Origin: VRUE01 sp963702705
GTDB lineage: Bacteria > Actinomycetota > Thermoleophilia > Solirubrobacterales > 70-9
Direction: 5' to 3'
DNA: 64,000 nucleotides
Assembly (NCBI GenBank): GCA_963702705.1
Contig: CAVPDR010000007.1
Location: 496,001 to 560,000 of the forward strand
The position numbers and the translations under genes are program-made. Positions 49,897 through 58,403 of this stretch are shown here, in pieces. Every line of letters begins with the position of its first letter. The first letter of the stretch is position 1. The notes beneath the pieces are model-generated. The model ran no database searches. It saw only the letters and a list, made by a program, of their open reading frames with translations, and was not told the DNA's origin.

Positions 49897-50553
49897 TTAG
49901 TCCGACGGCTGCAGCGTCGTCCAAGCCCCCGGGTCCGGCTCGACCGGGTCGCGCCAGCACAGGTCCTCGGGCGCCTCGCGCATGCGGAGGATCCGGGCGG
50001 GGATGCCGGCGACGACGGCGTTGGCGGGGACGTCCCTGGTCACCACCGAGTTGGTGCCGACGATCGAGTTGTCGCCGACGCTGACGCCGCGCAGGATGCA
50101 GGCGCCGTAGCCGATCCAGACGTTGGAGCCGACCTCGACGTCGCGCTTGTAGATGCCCTGTTGGCGAATCGGCCGCTCGACTTCGACCACGCCGTGGTCG
50201 AAGTCGATGAACATCGCCCGGTCGGCGATCACGCACTGCTCGCCGATCCGCACGTGCTGGTAGGCGGAGATCGTGCACTCCTGTCCCATCACCGTCTTGG
50301 CGCCGATCTCGACCCGCCCCTCGTGGCAGCGGATCTTGGTCCCGTCGCCGATCCAGACGAAGCGACCGAGGTCGAGTTTGCCCTTGCGGCCGATCTCCAG
50401 TTCGAGGTCGCGGCCGAGGAAGACGAGGCCATCGGTGCGCCAGCGGCGCCCGGCGGCGGTCAGCAACCGCCGCCATGAGTAACGCCACAGGAGCCGGCCG
50501 TAACGGTGGTTCAGCATCCCGTTGCGGGAGAGGAAGCGGATGGTTCGGATCAC
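49897..50553 (-). CDS. Left-handed beta-helix acyltransferase
   Basis: 218 residues. Hexapeptide repeats are visible in LGRFVWIGDGTKIRCHEGRV, VEIGAKTVMGQECTISAYQH, VEVGSNVWIGYGACILRGVS and VGDNSIVGTNSVVTRDVPAN, ending AVVAGIPARILRMREAPED as in NodL/WcaF-type acetyltransferases. It would acetylate a sugar of surface polysaccharide or antibiotic-like acceptors. It is divergent from meaB with 29 bases between. Confidence 0.88.
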   Translation of the reverse strand: MIRTIRFLSRNGMLNHRYGRLLWRYSWRRLLTAAGRRWRTDGLVFLGRDLELEIGRKGKLDLGRFVWIGDGTKIRCHEGRVEIGAKTVMGQECTISAYQHVRIGEQCVIADRAMFIDFDHGVVEVERPIRQQGIYKRDVEVGSNVWIGYGACILRGVSVGDNSIVGTNSVVTRDVPANAVVAGIPARILRMREAPEDLCWRDPVEPDPGAWTTLQPSD

Positions 50554-50582
50554 GGCCGCGAGGACTCTAGACTCACCGGGCC

Positions 50583-51542
50583 TTGACCGACGTTGCCAAG
50601 ACCGCCCCGCTCGCCGAGCGGCTCGTCGCGGGGGACAAGCGTGCCCTGGCGCGGGCGATCACCCTGATCGAGTCCGACGACCCGGCCGGCTGGGAGCTGG
50701 TGCGCGAGGTCTACCCGCGCACCGGTAGGGCGCGGATCGTCGGTTTCACCGGCCCGCCCGGGGTCGGCAAGAGCACCCTGATCGGGGCGCTGACGGCGGA
50801 GCTGCGCAAGGCAGAGCGCCAGGTCGCGGTGCTCTCGATCGATCCCTCCAGTCCCTTTACCCAGGGCGCTCTGCTCGGTGACCGGATCCGCCTCTCCGAT
50901 CACTTCCTCGATCCCGGCGTCTTCATCCGCTCGATGGCCTCGCGCGGTGCTCTCGGCGGTCTCTCCGAGGCGGCCCTGCAGGTGGCGCTGGCGATGGACG
51001 CGGCGGGCAAGGACGACGTGCTGATCGAGACCGTCGGCGTCGGCCAGGCCGAGATCGACATCGTCGACCACGCCGACACGATCGTGCTGGCGCTGATGCC
51101 GGGCTCCGGCGACTCGATCCAGGCGCTGAAGGCGGGGGTGATGGAGATTCCCGACGTGATCGTCGTCAACAAGGCCGACCACCCGATGACCGACACGATG
51201 GTGCGCGAGGTGCGCGGCGTGCTGGCGCTCTCACATGACCCCGAGGGCTGGAAGGTGCCGATCCTGCGCACCGAGGCGGCGCGCGGCGAGGGGGTCGCCG
51301 AGCTGGCGCAGGCGATCGAGGAGCACCGAGCCTTCATCGAGGCGGCCGGCACGCTGGAGGAGCGCCGGGCGCGCAACCTGCGCAACGAGGTGCTGGGGAT
51401 CGCGACCTCGCGGATGCGGCGGCGGATGGAGGCGACCGCGGCCGGCGACCCGGAGACCGAGGCGCTGCTGGAGCGGGTGGTAAGGCGTGAGCTCGACCCG
51501 GCGAGCGCGGCCTCGATGCTGCTGGAGCGGCAGGCGGGATGA
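50583..51542 (+). CDS. meaB: Methylmalonyl-CoA mutase-associated GTPase MeaB
   Basis: 319 residues from TTG 50583. P-loop RIVGFTGPPGVGKSTLIGAL, AVLSIDPSSPFTQGALLGDR, IETVGVGQAEIDIVDHADTI, and IVVNKADHPMTD define the G3E GTPase that loads and protects the B12 cofactor of acyl-CoA mutases. A mutase gene begins at 62535 in the same direction, 11 kb away. MeaB overlaps the next gene by four bases. Confidence 0.92.
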   Translation: MTDVAKTAPLAERLVAGDKRALARAITLIESDDPAGWELVREVYPRTGRARIVGFTGPPGVGKSTLIGALTAELRKAERQVAVLSIDPSSPFTQGALLGDRIRLSDHFLDPGVFIRSMASRGALGGLSEAALQVALAMDAAGKDDVLIETVGVGQAEIDIVDHADTIVLALMPGSGDSIQALKAGVMEIPDVIVVNKADHPMTDTMVREVRGVLALSHDPEGWKVPILRTEAARGEGVAELAQAIEEHRAFIEAAGTLEERRARNLRNEVLGIATSRMRRRMEATAAGDPETEALLERVVRRELDPASAASMLLERQAG

Positions 51543-51943
51543 GCGAGTCTGCGCCCTCCGCGATGCCCTCGCTCGACGAGGCAAGGGCCTGGGTCGGCTG
51601 TCAGGCCGACGATGCGGGCGGGGCTGGGATCGGCCAGGTCCACGGCCTTTTTGTCGACGCCGGCAGCGCCGAGCCGACCTGGCTGATCGTCAAGCAGGGC
51701 CGCTTCGGCGGCAACCTGGTGGTGGTGCCGCTGCGCGATTGCGCGGGGGCCGCCGGCCGGGTCTGGATCGCCCACCCGCGCGAGACGATCCGCAGCTCTC
51801 CGGTCGTCGACCCGACCCGACCGCTGCTGCGCGAGCACGAGCTGACGATCTGCGGCCACTACGGCATCGGCAAGAGCGTCGGCCGTGCGGCGGAGGTTGC
51901 CGGCCGCGCCGAGGGCTCGGTCACCTCGCAGCCGGCCCCGTAG
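51539..51943 (+). CDS. PRC-barrel-like domain protein
   Basis: 134 residues. DEARAWVGCQADDAGGAGIG, QVHGLFVDAGSAEPTWLIVK and GRFGGNLVVVPLRDCAGAAG fit one PRC-barrel domain, a small beta-barrel found in ribosome maturation and photosynthetic proteins. The rest is low-complexity. Its role and its link to the overlapping meaB gene are unknown. Confidence 0.7.
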   Translation: MSESAPSAMPSLDEARAWVGCQADDAGGAGIGQVHGLFVDAGSAEPTWLIVKQGRFGGNLVVVPLRDCAGAAGRVWIAHPRETIRSSPVVDPTRPLLREHELTICGHYGIGKSVGRAAEVAGRAEGSVTSQPAP

Positions 51944-52004
51944 TTCCGGCACTGAACCGGTCGCCGTTATCTCCTCGTAATCATGAGGTGGGAAGGTTGA
52001 GCTG

Positions 52005-53759
52005 ATGGTCCTGCTGATGTTGTTCGGCTTCGTCGCGGGCGCGGGTACCGCGCTCTCACCCTGCGTGCTGCCGGTGCTGCCGATCGCGCTCTCGGCCGGC
52101 GCCACCGGCGGTCAGCGGCGGCCGCTTGGGATCGTCGTCGGGCTGGCGCTCTCCTTCACCTTCGCCACGGTGGCGCTCGTCTACGTGATCTCGGCACTCG
52201 GGTTGCCCAACGACCTCCTGCGCAAGCTGGCGATCGCGGTGCTGCTTGTCTTCGGGATCACCCTGATGATCCCGAAGCTTGCCGACCGGGTCGAGGCCTG
52301 GCTGAGCCGCTTTGCGAGCCGCGCCGGTGTGGCCGATGGCGGCGGCGACGGTTTCTGGTCGGGGACGGCGGTCGGCGTCAGCCTCGGCCTCGTCTACGCA
52401 CCCTGCGCCGGCCCGATCCTCGCCGGGGTGATCATCGTCTCCACCTCACAGTCATTCACTGCTGGGCGCCTCGCGGTCGCGTTTAGCTATGGCGTCGGTT
52501 CGGCGGTCGTTCTCTACCTTCTGATGCTTGGCGGGAGGCGTCTGATCGGGCCACTTGCCCGGCGGGGCGGGGCCCTGCAGATCGCGATGGGGGCGGTGAT
52601 GGTCGTGGTGGCGCTGGCGATGTGGGGCAACTACGACGTCAGGTTCCAGAACAAGATCGCCAGTTCCCTGCCTGGCTTTCTGATCAACCCGACCGAAAGC
52701 CTCGAGGACTCGGCATCGGCCCGCGCCGCGTTGGATGAGGTTCGCGGCGAATCCGCGCATGGTGTCGGTGCGGCAGCCGCGAGCGCGCCGCGGCCGGAGA
52801 CGTCCGCAAACGGGCGCATCAGCCTGCCGGTGCTCGGCACCGCTCCCGAATTCGTCGGCAACGAGCGCTGGTTCAACACCCCCGGCGACCAGCCGCTGAC
52901 GCTGAGCTCGCTGCGCGGCCGCGTCGTCCTCGTCGACTTCTGGACCTACAGCTGCATCAACTGCCTGCGCACGCTGCCCTACCTGACCGCCTGGGACAGG
53001 AAGTACCGCAAGGACGGCCTGACGATCGTCGGCGTCCACTCGCCGGAGTTCCCTTTCGAGAAGGAGGCGAGCAACGTCGAGGAAGCGATCGGACGCAACG
53101 GGATCCACTATCCGGTCGCCCAGGACAACGAACTCGCCACCTGGAATGCATACGGCAACCAGTACTGGCCGGCCGAGTACTTCATCGACGCGCAGGGACG
53201 GGTGCGCTATGCCCACTTCGGCGAGGGCGAGTACGGGAAGAAGGAGCAGATCATCCGCCAGCTCTTGGCTGAAGCGGGGAGGAGGGTCCCCGGGCGGGAG
53301 ACCCGGGTTCACGCGATCGCTCCGTCGGCGACGGTGACAACCCCCGAGACCTACCTCGGCGCCGCCCGGGCCGAACGCTTCACCAACCCGATGCTCTCGC
53401 CCGGCAACAACGATTTTGCGAAGCCGCCGACCCCGGGCCCGAACGAATTCGCTTACACCGGCCGCTGGCGGGTCTCGCTGGAGTCGGCGACGGCGGAGGG
53501 CGGCTCGCTCGCCCTCAACTTCGGCGCCCGCCGCGTCTACCTCGTGCTCGGCTCGCCGGGGCGCCCCCGCAAGATGCGGGCCCTGCTCGACGGCCACCCG
53601 ATCCCGGACAGCCTCGCCGGTTCCGACGTACACAACGGCGTGGTCGACATCACTGCCCAGCGCCTCTACAACCTCGTCGACTTGCCCCGGGTCGAAAAGC
53701 ACGTGCTCACGCTGGAGCCCGAAGCGGGAGTGATGGGCTACGCCTTCACCTTTGGCTAA
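52005..53759 (+). CDS. dipZ: DipZ: CcdA-type membrane domain fused to thioredoxin domain
   Basis: 584 residues. The first 220 form a CcdA/DsbD membrane domain with MLFGFVAGAGTALSPCVLPV and LGLVYAPCAGPILAGVIIVS (redox Cys in each). An outward-facing TlpA-type domain at about 285-425 has VDFWTYSCINCLRTLPYLTA with a CxxC site. The last 150 residues (RWRVSLESATAEGGSLALNF) match the C-terminal domain of DipZ of mycobacteria, a carbohydrate-module-like fold. It passes electrons across the membrane to reduce disulfides. Confidence 0.9.
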   Translation: MVLLMLFGFVAGAGTALSPCVLPVLPIALSAGATGGQRRPLGIVVGLALSFTFATVALVYVISALGLPNDLLRKLAIAVLLVFGITLMIPKLADRVEAWLSRFASRAGVADGGGDGFWSGTAVGVSLGLVYAPCAGPILAGVIIVSTSQSFTAGRLAVAFSYGVGSAVVLYLLMLGGRRLIGPLARRGGALQIAMGAVMVVVALAMWGNYDVRFQNKIASSLPGFLINPTESLEDSASARAALDEVRGESAHGVGAAAASAPRPETSANGRISLPVLGTAPEFVGNERWFNTPGDQPLTLSSLRGRVVLVDFWTYSCINCLRTLPYLTAWDRKYRKDGLTIVGVHSPEFPFEKEASNVEEAIGRNGIHYPVAQDNELATWNAYGNQYWPAEYFIDAQGRVRYAHFGEGEYGKKEQIIRQLLAEAGRRVPGRETRVHAIAPSATVTTPETYLGAARAERFTNPMLSPGNNDFAKPPTPGPNEFAYTGRWRVSLESATAEGGSLALNFGARRVYLVLGSPGRPRKMRALLDGHPIPDSLAGSDVHNGVVDITAQRLYNLVDLPRVEKHVLTLEPEAGVMGYAFTFG

Positions 53760-53786
53760 CGAAGCTTCAGGCGCGCGTCGCGTCCA

Positions 53787-53850
53787 GGGGCCGTCGGGTC
53801 ACTCCCCAGGAACTCCCGCGAAGCGGCCTGGGGAGTGACCCGACGGCCCC
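53787..53850. terminator. Bidirectional terminator between dipZ and the acyl-CoA dehydrogenase
   Basis: A 24-bp arm (53787-53810) is repeated in exact inverse at 53827-53850 with a 16-base loop. It lies between two convergent stop codons 101 bases apart. Confidence 0.8.
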
Positions 53851-53860
53851 GTGTTCCGAC

Positions 53861-55006
53861 CTAGCAACCCAGCTGGCGGGCGATCACCATCTGCTGGACC
53901 TCGTCGGTGCCCTCGCCGATGGTGAGGATCTTGGCGTCGCGGTAGAAGCGGCAGACCGGGTACTCCTCGATGAAGCCGTAGCCGCCGTGGATCTGCACCG
54001 CCTCCTCGGTGGCGCGGACCGCGAGCCGGCCGGTGATCAGCTTCGCCTGGGCGGCGGTGAGGGTGAAGGACTTGCCCGCGTCCTTCTCCAGCGCCGCTCG
54101 CCAGGTCAGCAGGCGGGCCGCCTCGATCTGCGCCGAGAGGTCGGCGATCTTGGCCTGAATCGACTGGAACTTGGAGATCGCCTGGCCGAACGCCTGGCGC
54201 TCCTTGGCGTAGGAGATCGCCTCGTCGAGCGCGCCTTGGGCGAGTCCGACGCCCATCGCGGCGACGCCGATCCGGCCGCCGTCGAGGATGTGGAGGAAGT
54301 TCTTAAAGCCCTCGCCCCGGCGCCCGAGCAGATTGCCCTCCGGCACCCGGCAGTCCTCGAAGCTGAGCGGGCGTGTATCGGACGCGTTCCAGCCCATCTT
54401 CCGGTACCCCTCACCAACCTCATACCCCGGCGTCCCGTTGGGCACGATCAAGTTCGAGATCTCCTTGCGTCCATTCGTCTCGCCGGTGACGGCGGTGATC
54501 GAGACGCACCCAGAGATATCCGTCCCAGAGTTCGTAATGAACTGCTTGGCCCCGTTGACGATCCATTCCCCACCGTCGAGCTTCGCCGCGGTCCGCACGT
54601 TCCCCGCATCGGACCCCGCCTCAGGCTCAGTCAGCCCAAACGAAGCGAGCCGTTCGCCCGTGCAGAGCCGAGGCAGCCACTCGCTCTTCTGCTCGTCGCT
54701 ACCCCAGAGATAGATCGGCATCGTCCCCAGCGAGGTGTGCGCAGCCATCGTGATGCAGACCGAGGAGTCGATCCGCGCCAGCTCTTCAACAGCAAGCACG
54801 TAAGAAAGAGTGTCGGCCCCGCCCCCGCCGTACTCCTGCGGAAACGGGATGCCCATAAGCCCGAGTCCACCAAGCTTCCTGACGATCTCATAGGGAAAGC
54901 TCTTGGTCCGGTCCAACTCCTCCGCCACGGGCTTGACCTCGGCCAGCGCAAACTCCCGCACCGTGTCCCGCAACAACCTCTGCTCATCGGAAAGCTCGAA
55001 ATCCAC
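53861..55006 (-). CDS. Acyl-CoA dehydrogenase
   Basis: 381-residue FAD flavoprotein. ELSDEQRLLRDTVREFALAE, LASFGLTEPEAGSDAGNVRT (FAD contact), GNLLGRRGEGFKNFLHILDG, FQSIQAKIADLSAQIEAARL, and QIHGGYGFIEEYPVCRFYRD then TIGEGTDEVQQMVIARQLGC with the catalytic Glu in GEGT. It introduces the alpha-beta double bond of a short- or branched-chain acyl-CoA; chain length is not decided. Codon use shifts around 54420-54900 to more synonymous A/T or C endings. Confidence 0.92.
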   Translation of the reverse strand: MDFELSDEQRLLRDTVREFALAEVKPVAEELDRTKSFPYEIVRKLGGLGLMGIPFPQEYGGGGADTLSYVLAVEELARIDSSVCITMAAHTSLGTMPIYLWGSDEQKSEWLPRLCTGERLASFGLTEPEAGSDAGNVRTAAKLDGGEWIVNGAKQFITNSGTDISGCVSITAVTGETNGRKEISNLIVPNGTPGYEVGEGYRKMGWNASDTRPLSFEDCRVPEGNLLGRRGEGFKNFLHILDGGRIGVAAMGVGLAQGALDEAISYAKERQAFGQAISKFQSIQAKIADLSAQIEAARLLTWRAALEKDAGKSFTLTAAQAKLITGRLAVRATEEAVQIHGGYGFIEEYPVCRFYRDAKILTIGEGTDEVQQMVIARQLGC

Positions 55007-55072
55007 GGCGGGAGAGTATGCGTTTGCGCTCAGCGGAGACGCTGGCGCGGCGGCTTGTCAGTGGAGACGCCT

Positions 55073-55173
55073 CTGCCGGGGGGTGGCGTCGCAGGGGTGA
55101 CCGCCCCTGAGGACGCTTTAGCGACCGGAAGGGGCGGTGGGTCCCCTGCGACGACAGGACCCGCCGGCCCAGA
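55073..55173. repeat. Palindromic repeat between dehydrogenase genes
   Basis: 101 bases, same family as 46043-46143. Outer arms CGTCGCAGGGG (55087-55097) and CCCCTGCGACG (55143-55153) pair perfectly although both differ from the other copy. The loop is unchanged. It lies between the start of the acyl-CoA dehydrogenase gene and the end of the aldehyde dehydrogenase gene, and ends three bases before the latter's stop. Confidence 0.85.
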
Positions 55174-55176
55174 ACC

Positions 55177-56613
55177 TCAAAGCTGAAGACTCTTCACCTG
55201 CAAAAGCTCCTCGATCGCATAGCGCCCGTTCTCCCGCCCGTGCCCCGACTGCTTGTACCCGCCAAACGGAGCCAAGGGGTTGAACGCCCCACCGTTGATC
55301 TCGATCTGCCCAGTCCGAATCCGCTTCGCCACGCCGATCGCCCGCTCCTGATCGGCCGACCAGACGCCACCGGCCAGCCCGTAGTCGGTGTCGTTGGCGA
55401 TTCGCACCGCGTCGTCCTCGCCGTCGTAGGGCTGGATCGCAAGCACCGGGCCGAAGATCTCCTCCTGGGCGATCGTCATCTCCGGCGTTACGTCGGAGAA
55501 GACTGTGGGGCGGACGAAGTAGCCCTTTTCGAGGCCCTCCGGCGCGACGGCACCTCCGGTGAGGAGCTTTGCCCCTTCGGCCTCGCCCTTCTCGATGTAG
55601 CCGCGGACGCGCTCGCGCTGTATCTCTGAGACCAGCGGCCCGAGCCGGGTCGTGTCCTCGAACGGGTCTCCCGGGGTGAAGCTCTCGGCGGCCTGCTTGG
55701 CGATCTCCTCGGCTTCCGCCAGCTTCTCGCGTGGAACCAGCATCCGGGTCAGGGCGCTGCAGGTCTGGCCCGAGTTGAGGTAGCACTTGCCAACCCCGTC
55801 GGGGACGGCCTTGCTCAGGTCGGCGTCGTCGAGGATCACGTTCGGCGACTTACCGCCCAGCTCCATCGCGACCGGCTTCACCGTCGCCGAGGCAAGCTCG
55901 GAGACGCGGCGGCCGGCGCGGGTAGAGCCGGTGAAAGAGACCATGTCGACGCCGGGGTGGCCGGCGATCGCCTCGCCGACGACCGGGCCGGTGCCGGTGA
56001 CGAGGTTGAAGACCCCGGCGGGGAGGCCGGCGGCCTCGATCACCTCGGCGAGGATGAAGGCGTTCAGCGGCACCACCTCGCTCGGCTTCAGCACCACGGT
56101 GCAGCCGGCGGCCAGGGCGGGGGCGACCTTGCAGGCGATCTGGTTCAGCGGGTAGTTCCAGGGCGTGATCGCGCCGAGCACGCCGACCGGCTCGCGCAGC
56201 ACCCGCGAGTTGCCGATCTCCTCCTCCCAGCGGACTTCCTCCATCAGCTTCGGCATCGCCCCGAACTGGGCGATCGGCAGGCCGGCCTGGATCATCCTGC
56301 TCAGCGTCAGCGGCATGCCCAGCTCCTGAGAAATCGTCGCTGCGATCTCGTCCATGCGCTCGCCGAGACCGGCGGAGATCGCGCTCAGGTAGCCGGCGCG
56401 CTCCTCACGGCTGGTCTGCGACCAGGACTCGAAGGCGTCGCGGGCCGCGATCACGGCCCGGTCCGCGTCGGCGGCGGTGCAGGCCGGAATCGTCCCCATC
56501 GTCTCCTCCGTGGTCGAATTGACCACCTCGAGCGGCTCCGAGCCCTGCGGCTCGACCCACTCGCCGCCGATGAAGATCTTCTCCTGCGCCTGTACCTCCG
56601 CCGCTGTCGCCAT
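55177..56613 (-). CDS. Aldehyde dehydrogenase (NAD(P)+)
   Basis: 478 residues from ATG 56613, which has an AGGAGG site nearby (AGGAGGAATTGAG). EKIFIGGEWVEPQGSEPLEV at the start, LGAITPWNYPLNQIACKVAP, VSFTGSTRAGRRVSELA, the general base Glu in PVAMELGGKSPNVIL, and the nucleophile Cys in YLNSGQTCSALTRM. It oxidises an aldehyde to an acid; substrate unknown. The HxlR regulator lies upstream in the same direction, separated by a hairpin. Confidence 0.92.
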   Translation of the reverse strand: MATAAEVQAQEKIFIGGEWVEPQGSEPLEVVNSTTEETMGTIPACTAADADRAVIAARDAFESWSQTSREERAGYLSAISAGLGERMDEIAATISQELGMPLTLSRMIQAGLPIAQFGAMPKLMEEVRWEEEIGNSRVLREPVGVLGAITPWNYPLNQIACKVAPALAAGCTVVLKPSEVVPLNAFILAEVIEAAGLPAGVFNLVTGTGPVVGEAIAGHPGVDMVSFTGSTRAGRRVSELASATVKPVAMELGGKSPNVILDDADLSKAVPDGVGKCYLNSGQTCSALTRMLVPREKLAEAEEIAKQAAESFTPGDPFEDTTRLGPLVSEIQRERVRGYIEKGEAEGAKLLTGGAVAPEGLEKGYFVRPTVFSDVTPEMTIAQEEIFGPVLAIQPYDGEDDAVRIANDTDYGLAGGVWSADQERAIGVAKRIRTGQIEINGGAFNPLAPFGGYKQSGHGRENGRYAIEELLQVKSLQL

Positions 56614-56668
56614 CTCAATTCCTCCTCGAAGTCGCTCGTCCGCTGGCCGCTCAGCCAAAGACGCTAGC

Positions 56669-56717
56669 GAACTGCATCAAATTCCCGCCCCAGCGGGTAG
56701 GGAATTTGATGCAGTTC
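56669..56717 (-). terminator. Hairpin between the HxlR and aldehyde dehydrogenase genes
   Basis: GAACTGCATCAAATTCCC (56669-56686) and GGGAATTTGATGCAGTTC (56700-56717) are perfect 18-bp reverse complements with a small inner CCCGC/GCGGG stem. It lies six bases after the HxlR stop. The core AACTGCATCAA also occurs at 2628 upstream of egtB. Confidence 0.7.
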
Positions 56718-56722
56718 GGGTT

Positions 56723-57220
56723 TCAGGCCGCTGCGGCCGAGTTGGACAGCGTTGCGAGGCCGGGGCCGGGCAGGGCGCGGGCGTCGCGGGCGTGGAGGAC
56801 CTTGCCGCACTCCTCGCAGATGCCGCGGTCGTTGACGGCGCCACTGCACTCCTTGTGGACGATCAGCATCGGCGGACCGTTGGGGTTGGGGGAGTAGCGG
56901 TCGCCCCAGGCAAGCAGGGCGACGAGCGCAGGCCAGAGCCCGAGCCCCTTCTCGGTGAGGAAGTACTCGAAGCGCTCGGGGTTGTGCTGGTAGGCGCGAC
57001 GCTCGAGGATGTTCTCCTCGACCAGGCGCCCGAGGCGGGCCGAGAGCACGTTGCGGGCGACGCCGAGCCCCTTCTGCAGCTCGTCGAAGCGGCGCCGGCC
57101 GTTCATCACGTCGCGCACGATCAGCAGCGACCAGCGCTCGCCGACGACTTCCAACGAGCGGGCTATCGAGCAGATCTGTCCCGGATAGTCGTTGCGCAGC
57201 ACAACGTGATCCTCGCACAC
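56723..57220 (-). CDS. HxlR-family regulator with C-terminal zinc-like motif
   Basis: 165 residues from GTG 57220; GTG 57202 is possible. The winged helix reads CSIARSLEVVGERWSLLIVR, DVMNGRRRFDELQKGLGVAR, NVLSARLGRLVEENILERRA, and YFLTEKGLGLWPALVALLAW. The C-terminal part has HKECSGAVNDRGICEECGKV, a Cys/His cluster that could bind zinc. Two identical operator-like boxes lie just upstream at 57224 and 57266, so autoregulation and control of the divergent thioesterase unit are likely. Confidence 0.88.
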   Translation of the reverse strand: MCEDHVVLRNDYPGQICSIARSLEVVGERWSLLIVRDVMNGRRRFDELQKGLGVARNVLSARLGRLVEENILERRAYQHNPERFEYFLTEKGLGLWPALVALLAWGDRYSPNPNGPPMLIVHKECSGAVNDRGICEECGKVLHARDARALPGPGLATLSNSAAAA

Positions 57221-57223
57221 TGG

Positions 57224-57280
57224 GTTGCGTCAAGCAACTCAGTCGGTTAGGGTCGAAGCCACGGAGTTGCTTGAAGCAAC
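57224..57280. promoter_or_regulatory. Two operator boxes GTTGC-N5-GCAAC
   Basis: Box 1 is GTTGC-GTCAA-GCAAC (57224-57238) and box 2 GTTGC-TTGAA-GCAAC (57266-57280, extended as GAGTTGCTTGAAGCAACTC). Their centres are 42 bases apart, four turns of the helix. They lie between the HxlR start and the divergent thioesterase unit, so HxlR is the likely ligand. Confidence 0.7.
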
Positions 57281-57309
57281 TCACAGCGAGCGCGATCGGA
57301 GGCGCTGCA

Positions 57310-57465
57310 ATGAAATTGATCCCGAGACACAGACACCGCCAAATCTCCAAGGCGCCCCGGATCTCGATAAGCGAGGCGGAGATCGCCGCCGACCTGCTCT
57401 ACCCGGCGAGCCCGCGAGTGGCGCGACGGCGCCTTGCGGCAACCGGGCACAGGGGGGGCCGATGA
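57310..57465 (+). CDS. Small basic protein coupled to the thioesterase gene
   Basis: 51 residues from ATG 57310 with GGAGG ten bases upstream. It begins MKLIPRHRHRQISKAPRISI and continues SEAEIAADLLYPASPRVARR. Its stop overlaps the ATG of the thioesterase gene (ATGA). I do not recognise a family. The good initiation site and the coupling favour a real gene. Confidence 0.45.
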   Translation: MKLIPRHRHRQISKAPRISISEAEIAADLLYPASPRVARRRLAATGHRGGR

Positions 57466-58031
57466 GCAGGGGTTCCGTCGTAACCGCGCCCGAAGGTACG
57501 GCGCAGGATGTCGCCGAAGCGTTCGCCGAGTCCCATCCGGAGGCGGCGCGCAGCCGAACGCTCGTCTGGCAGGACCCCGTGCCCACGGCCGCCGCCGGGG
57601 CGACGATGACCGGCATGGAGTACATGACCGCAGTGGTCACCGGCACGGTGCCGCCGCCGCCGATCGCGGTGACGATGCGGCTGCGGCCGGTCGAGCTGGA
57701 GGAGGGGCGGGTGATCTTTGAGGGCGAACCCGGTGAGGAGCATTACAACCCGATCGGCGTCGTCCACGGCGGCTACGCCGCAACCCTGCTCGACTCGGCA
57801 CTCGGCTGCGCCGTGCACACGACGCTCCCCGCCGGCGTCGGCTACACCTCGCTCGGCCTCGAGGCCAAGTACGTGCGCCCGATCACCCGTGATACCGGCC
57901 GCGTGCTCTGCGAGGCCAAGGTCCTCTACGGCGGCCGCCGTCAGGCGACGGCCGAGGCGAACCTCACGGCAGCCGACAGCGGCAAGCTGCTCGCCCACGG
58001 GATTGCCACCTGCATGATCCTCGGAGCTTGA
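57462..58031 (+). CDS. PaaI-type hotdog thioesterase
   Basis: 189 residues. The hotdog core starts near residue 85: EHYNPIGVVHGGYAATLLDS (HGG-x-x-x-x-x-x-D motif), GCAVHTTLPAGVGYTSLGLE, KYVRPITRDTGRVLCEAKVL, and GRRQATAEANLTAADSGKLL. It hydrolyses aryl- or acyl-CoA thioesters. It is divergent from the HxlR regulator across the duplicated operator, which suggests that this regulator controls it. Confidence 0.88.
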   Translation: MSRGSVVTAPEGTAQDVAEAFAESHPEAARSRTLVWQDPVPTAAAGATMTGMEYMTAVVTGTVPPPPIAVTMRLRPVELEEGRVIFEGEPGEEHYNPIGVVHGGYAATLLDSALGCAVHTTLPAGVGYTSLGLEAKYVRPITRDTGRVLCEAKVLYGGRRQATAEANLTAADSGKLLAHGIATCMILGA

Positions 58032-58052
58032 TAGCGGGTCAGATATAAGAAC

Positions 58053-58067
58053 AAATATGATATATTT
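58053..58067 (+). promoter_or_regulatory. AT-rich palindrome before the XRE/nucleotidyltransferase pair
   Basis: AAATAT-GAT-ATATTT lies in AGATATAAGAACAAATATGATATATTTCAAGG territory (58041-58072), the most AT-rich stretch nearby, directly before GTG 58074. It probably combines promoter and operator for the XRE protein. Confidence 0.55.
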
Positions 58068-58073
58068 CAAGGC

Positions 58074-58403
58074 GTGAAAACGCCTGGGCAGCTGCTGCGC
58101 GAAGCGCGTAAGGCGCACGGGATCAGCCAGAAGCAGCTCGCAATGCGGGCGTCGACCGCCCAGTCGGCTATCTCGCGGATCGAGCGGGGCCGGGTGTCTC
58201 CGTCGGTTGCGACGCTGTCCGAGCTGCTCTATCTGCTTGGCGAGGATCTTACGTTGGGGTCTGAGCAGCGCGACTCCGGCATCGACCGTACGCTGAATGC
58301 CGAGCGATTGAAGCTCTCCCCATCCGAGCGCCTGGAATACGGGAGGGCCTTTGCCAATCAGGTGATCGCAAACAGTCCTCTTCCTCGTCGGGAGGCATGG
58401 TGA
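58074..58403 (+). CDS. XRE-family antitoxin-like regulator
   Basis: 109 residues from GTG 58074. HTH region LREARKAHGISQKQLAMRAS then TAQSAISRIERGRVSPSVAT. The C-terminal part (LNAERLKLSPSERLEYGRAF) resembles regulators paired with nucleotidyltransferases, in which the tail gives the target's position in the cell of the partner. It overlaps the next gene by seven bases, as expected for a toxin-antitoxin or similar two-gene module. Confidence 0.8.
   Translation: MKTPGQLLREARKAHGISQKQLAMRASTAQSAISRIERGRVSPSVATLSELLYLLGEDLTLGSEQRDSGIDRTLNAERLKLSPSERLEYGRAFANQVIANSPLPRREAW

Noticed and set aside
2628..56717. AACTGCATCAA shared by the hairpins at 2627 and 56669 as a common operator
   Set aside because: Only 11 bases are shared and one site is a terminator-like 18-bp hairpin; chance cannot be excluded.
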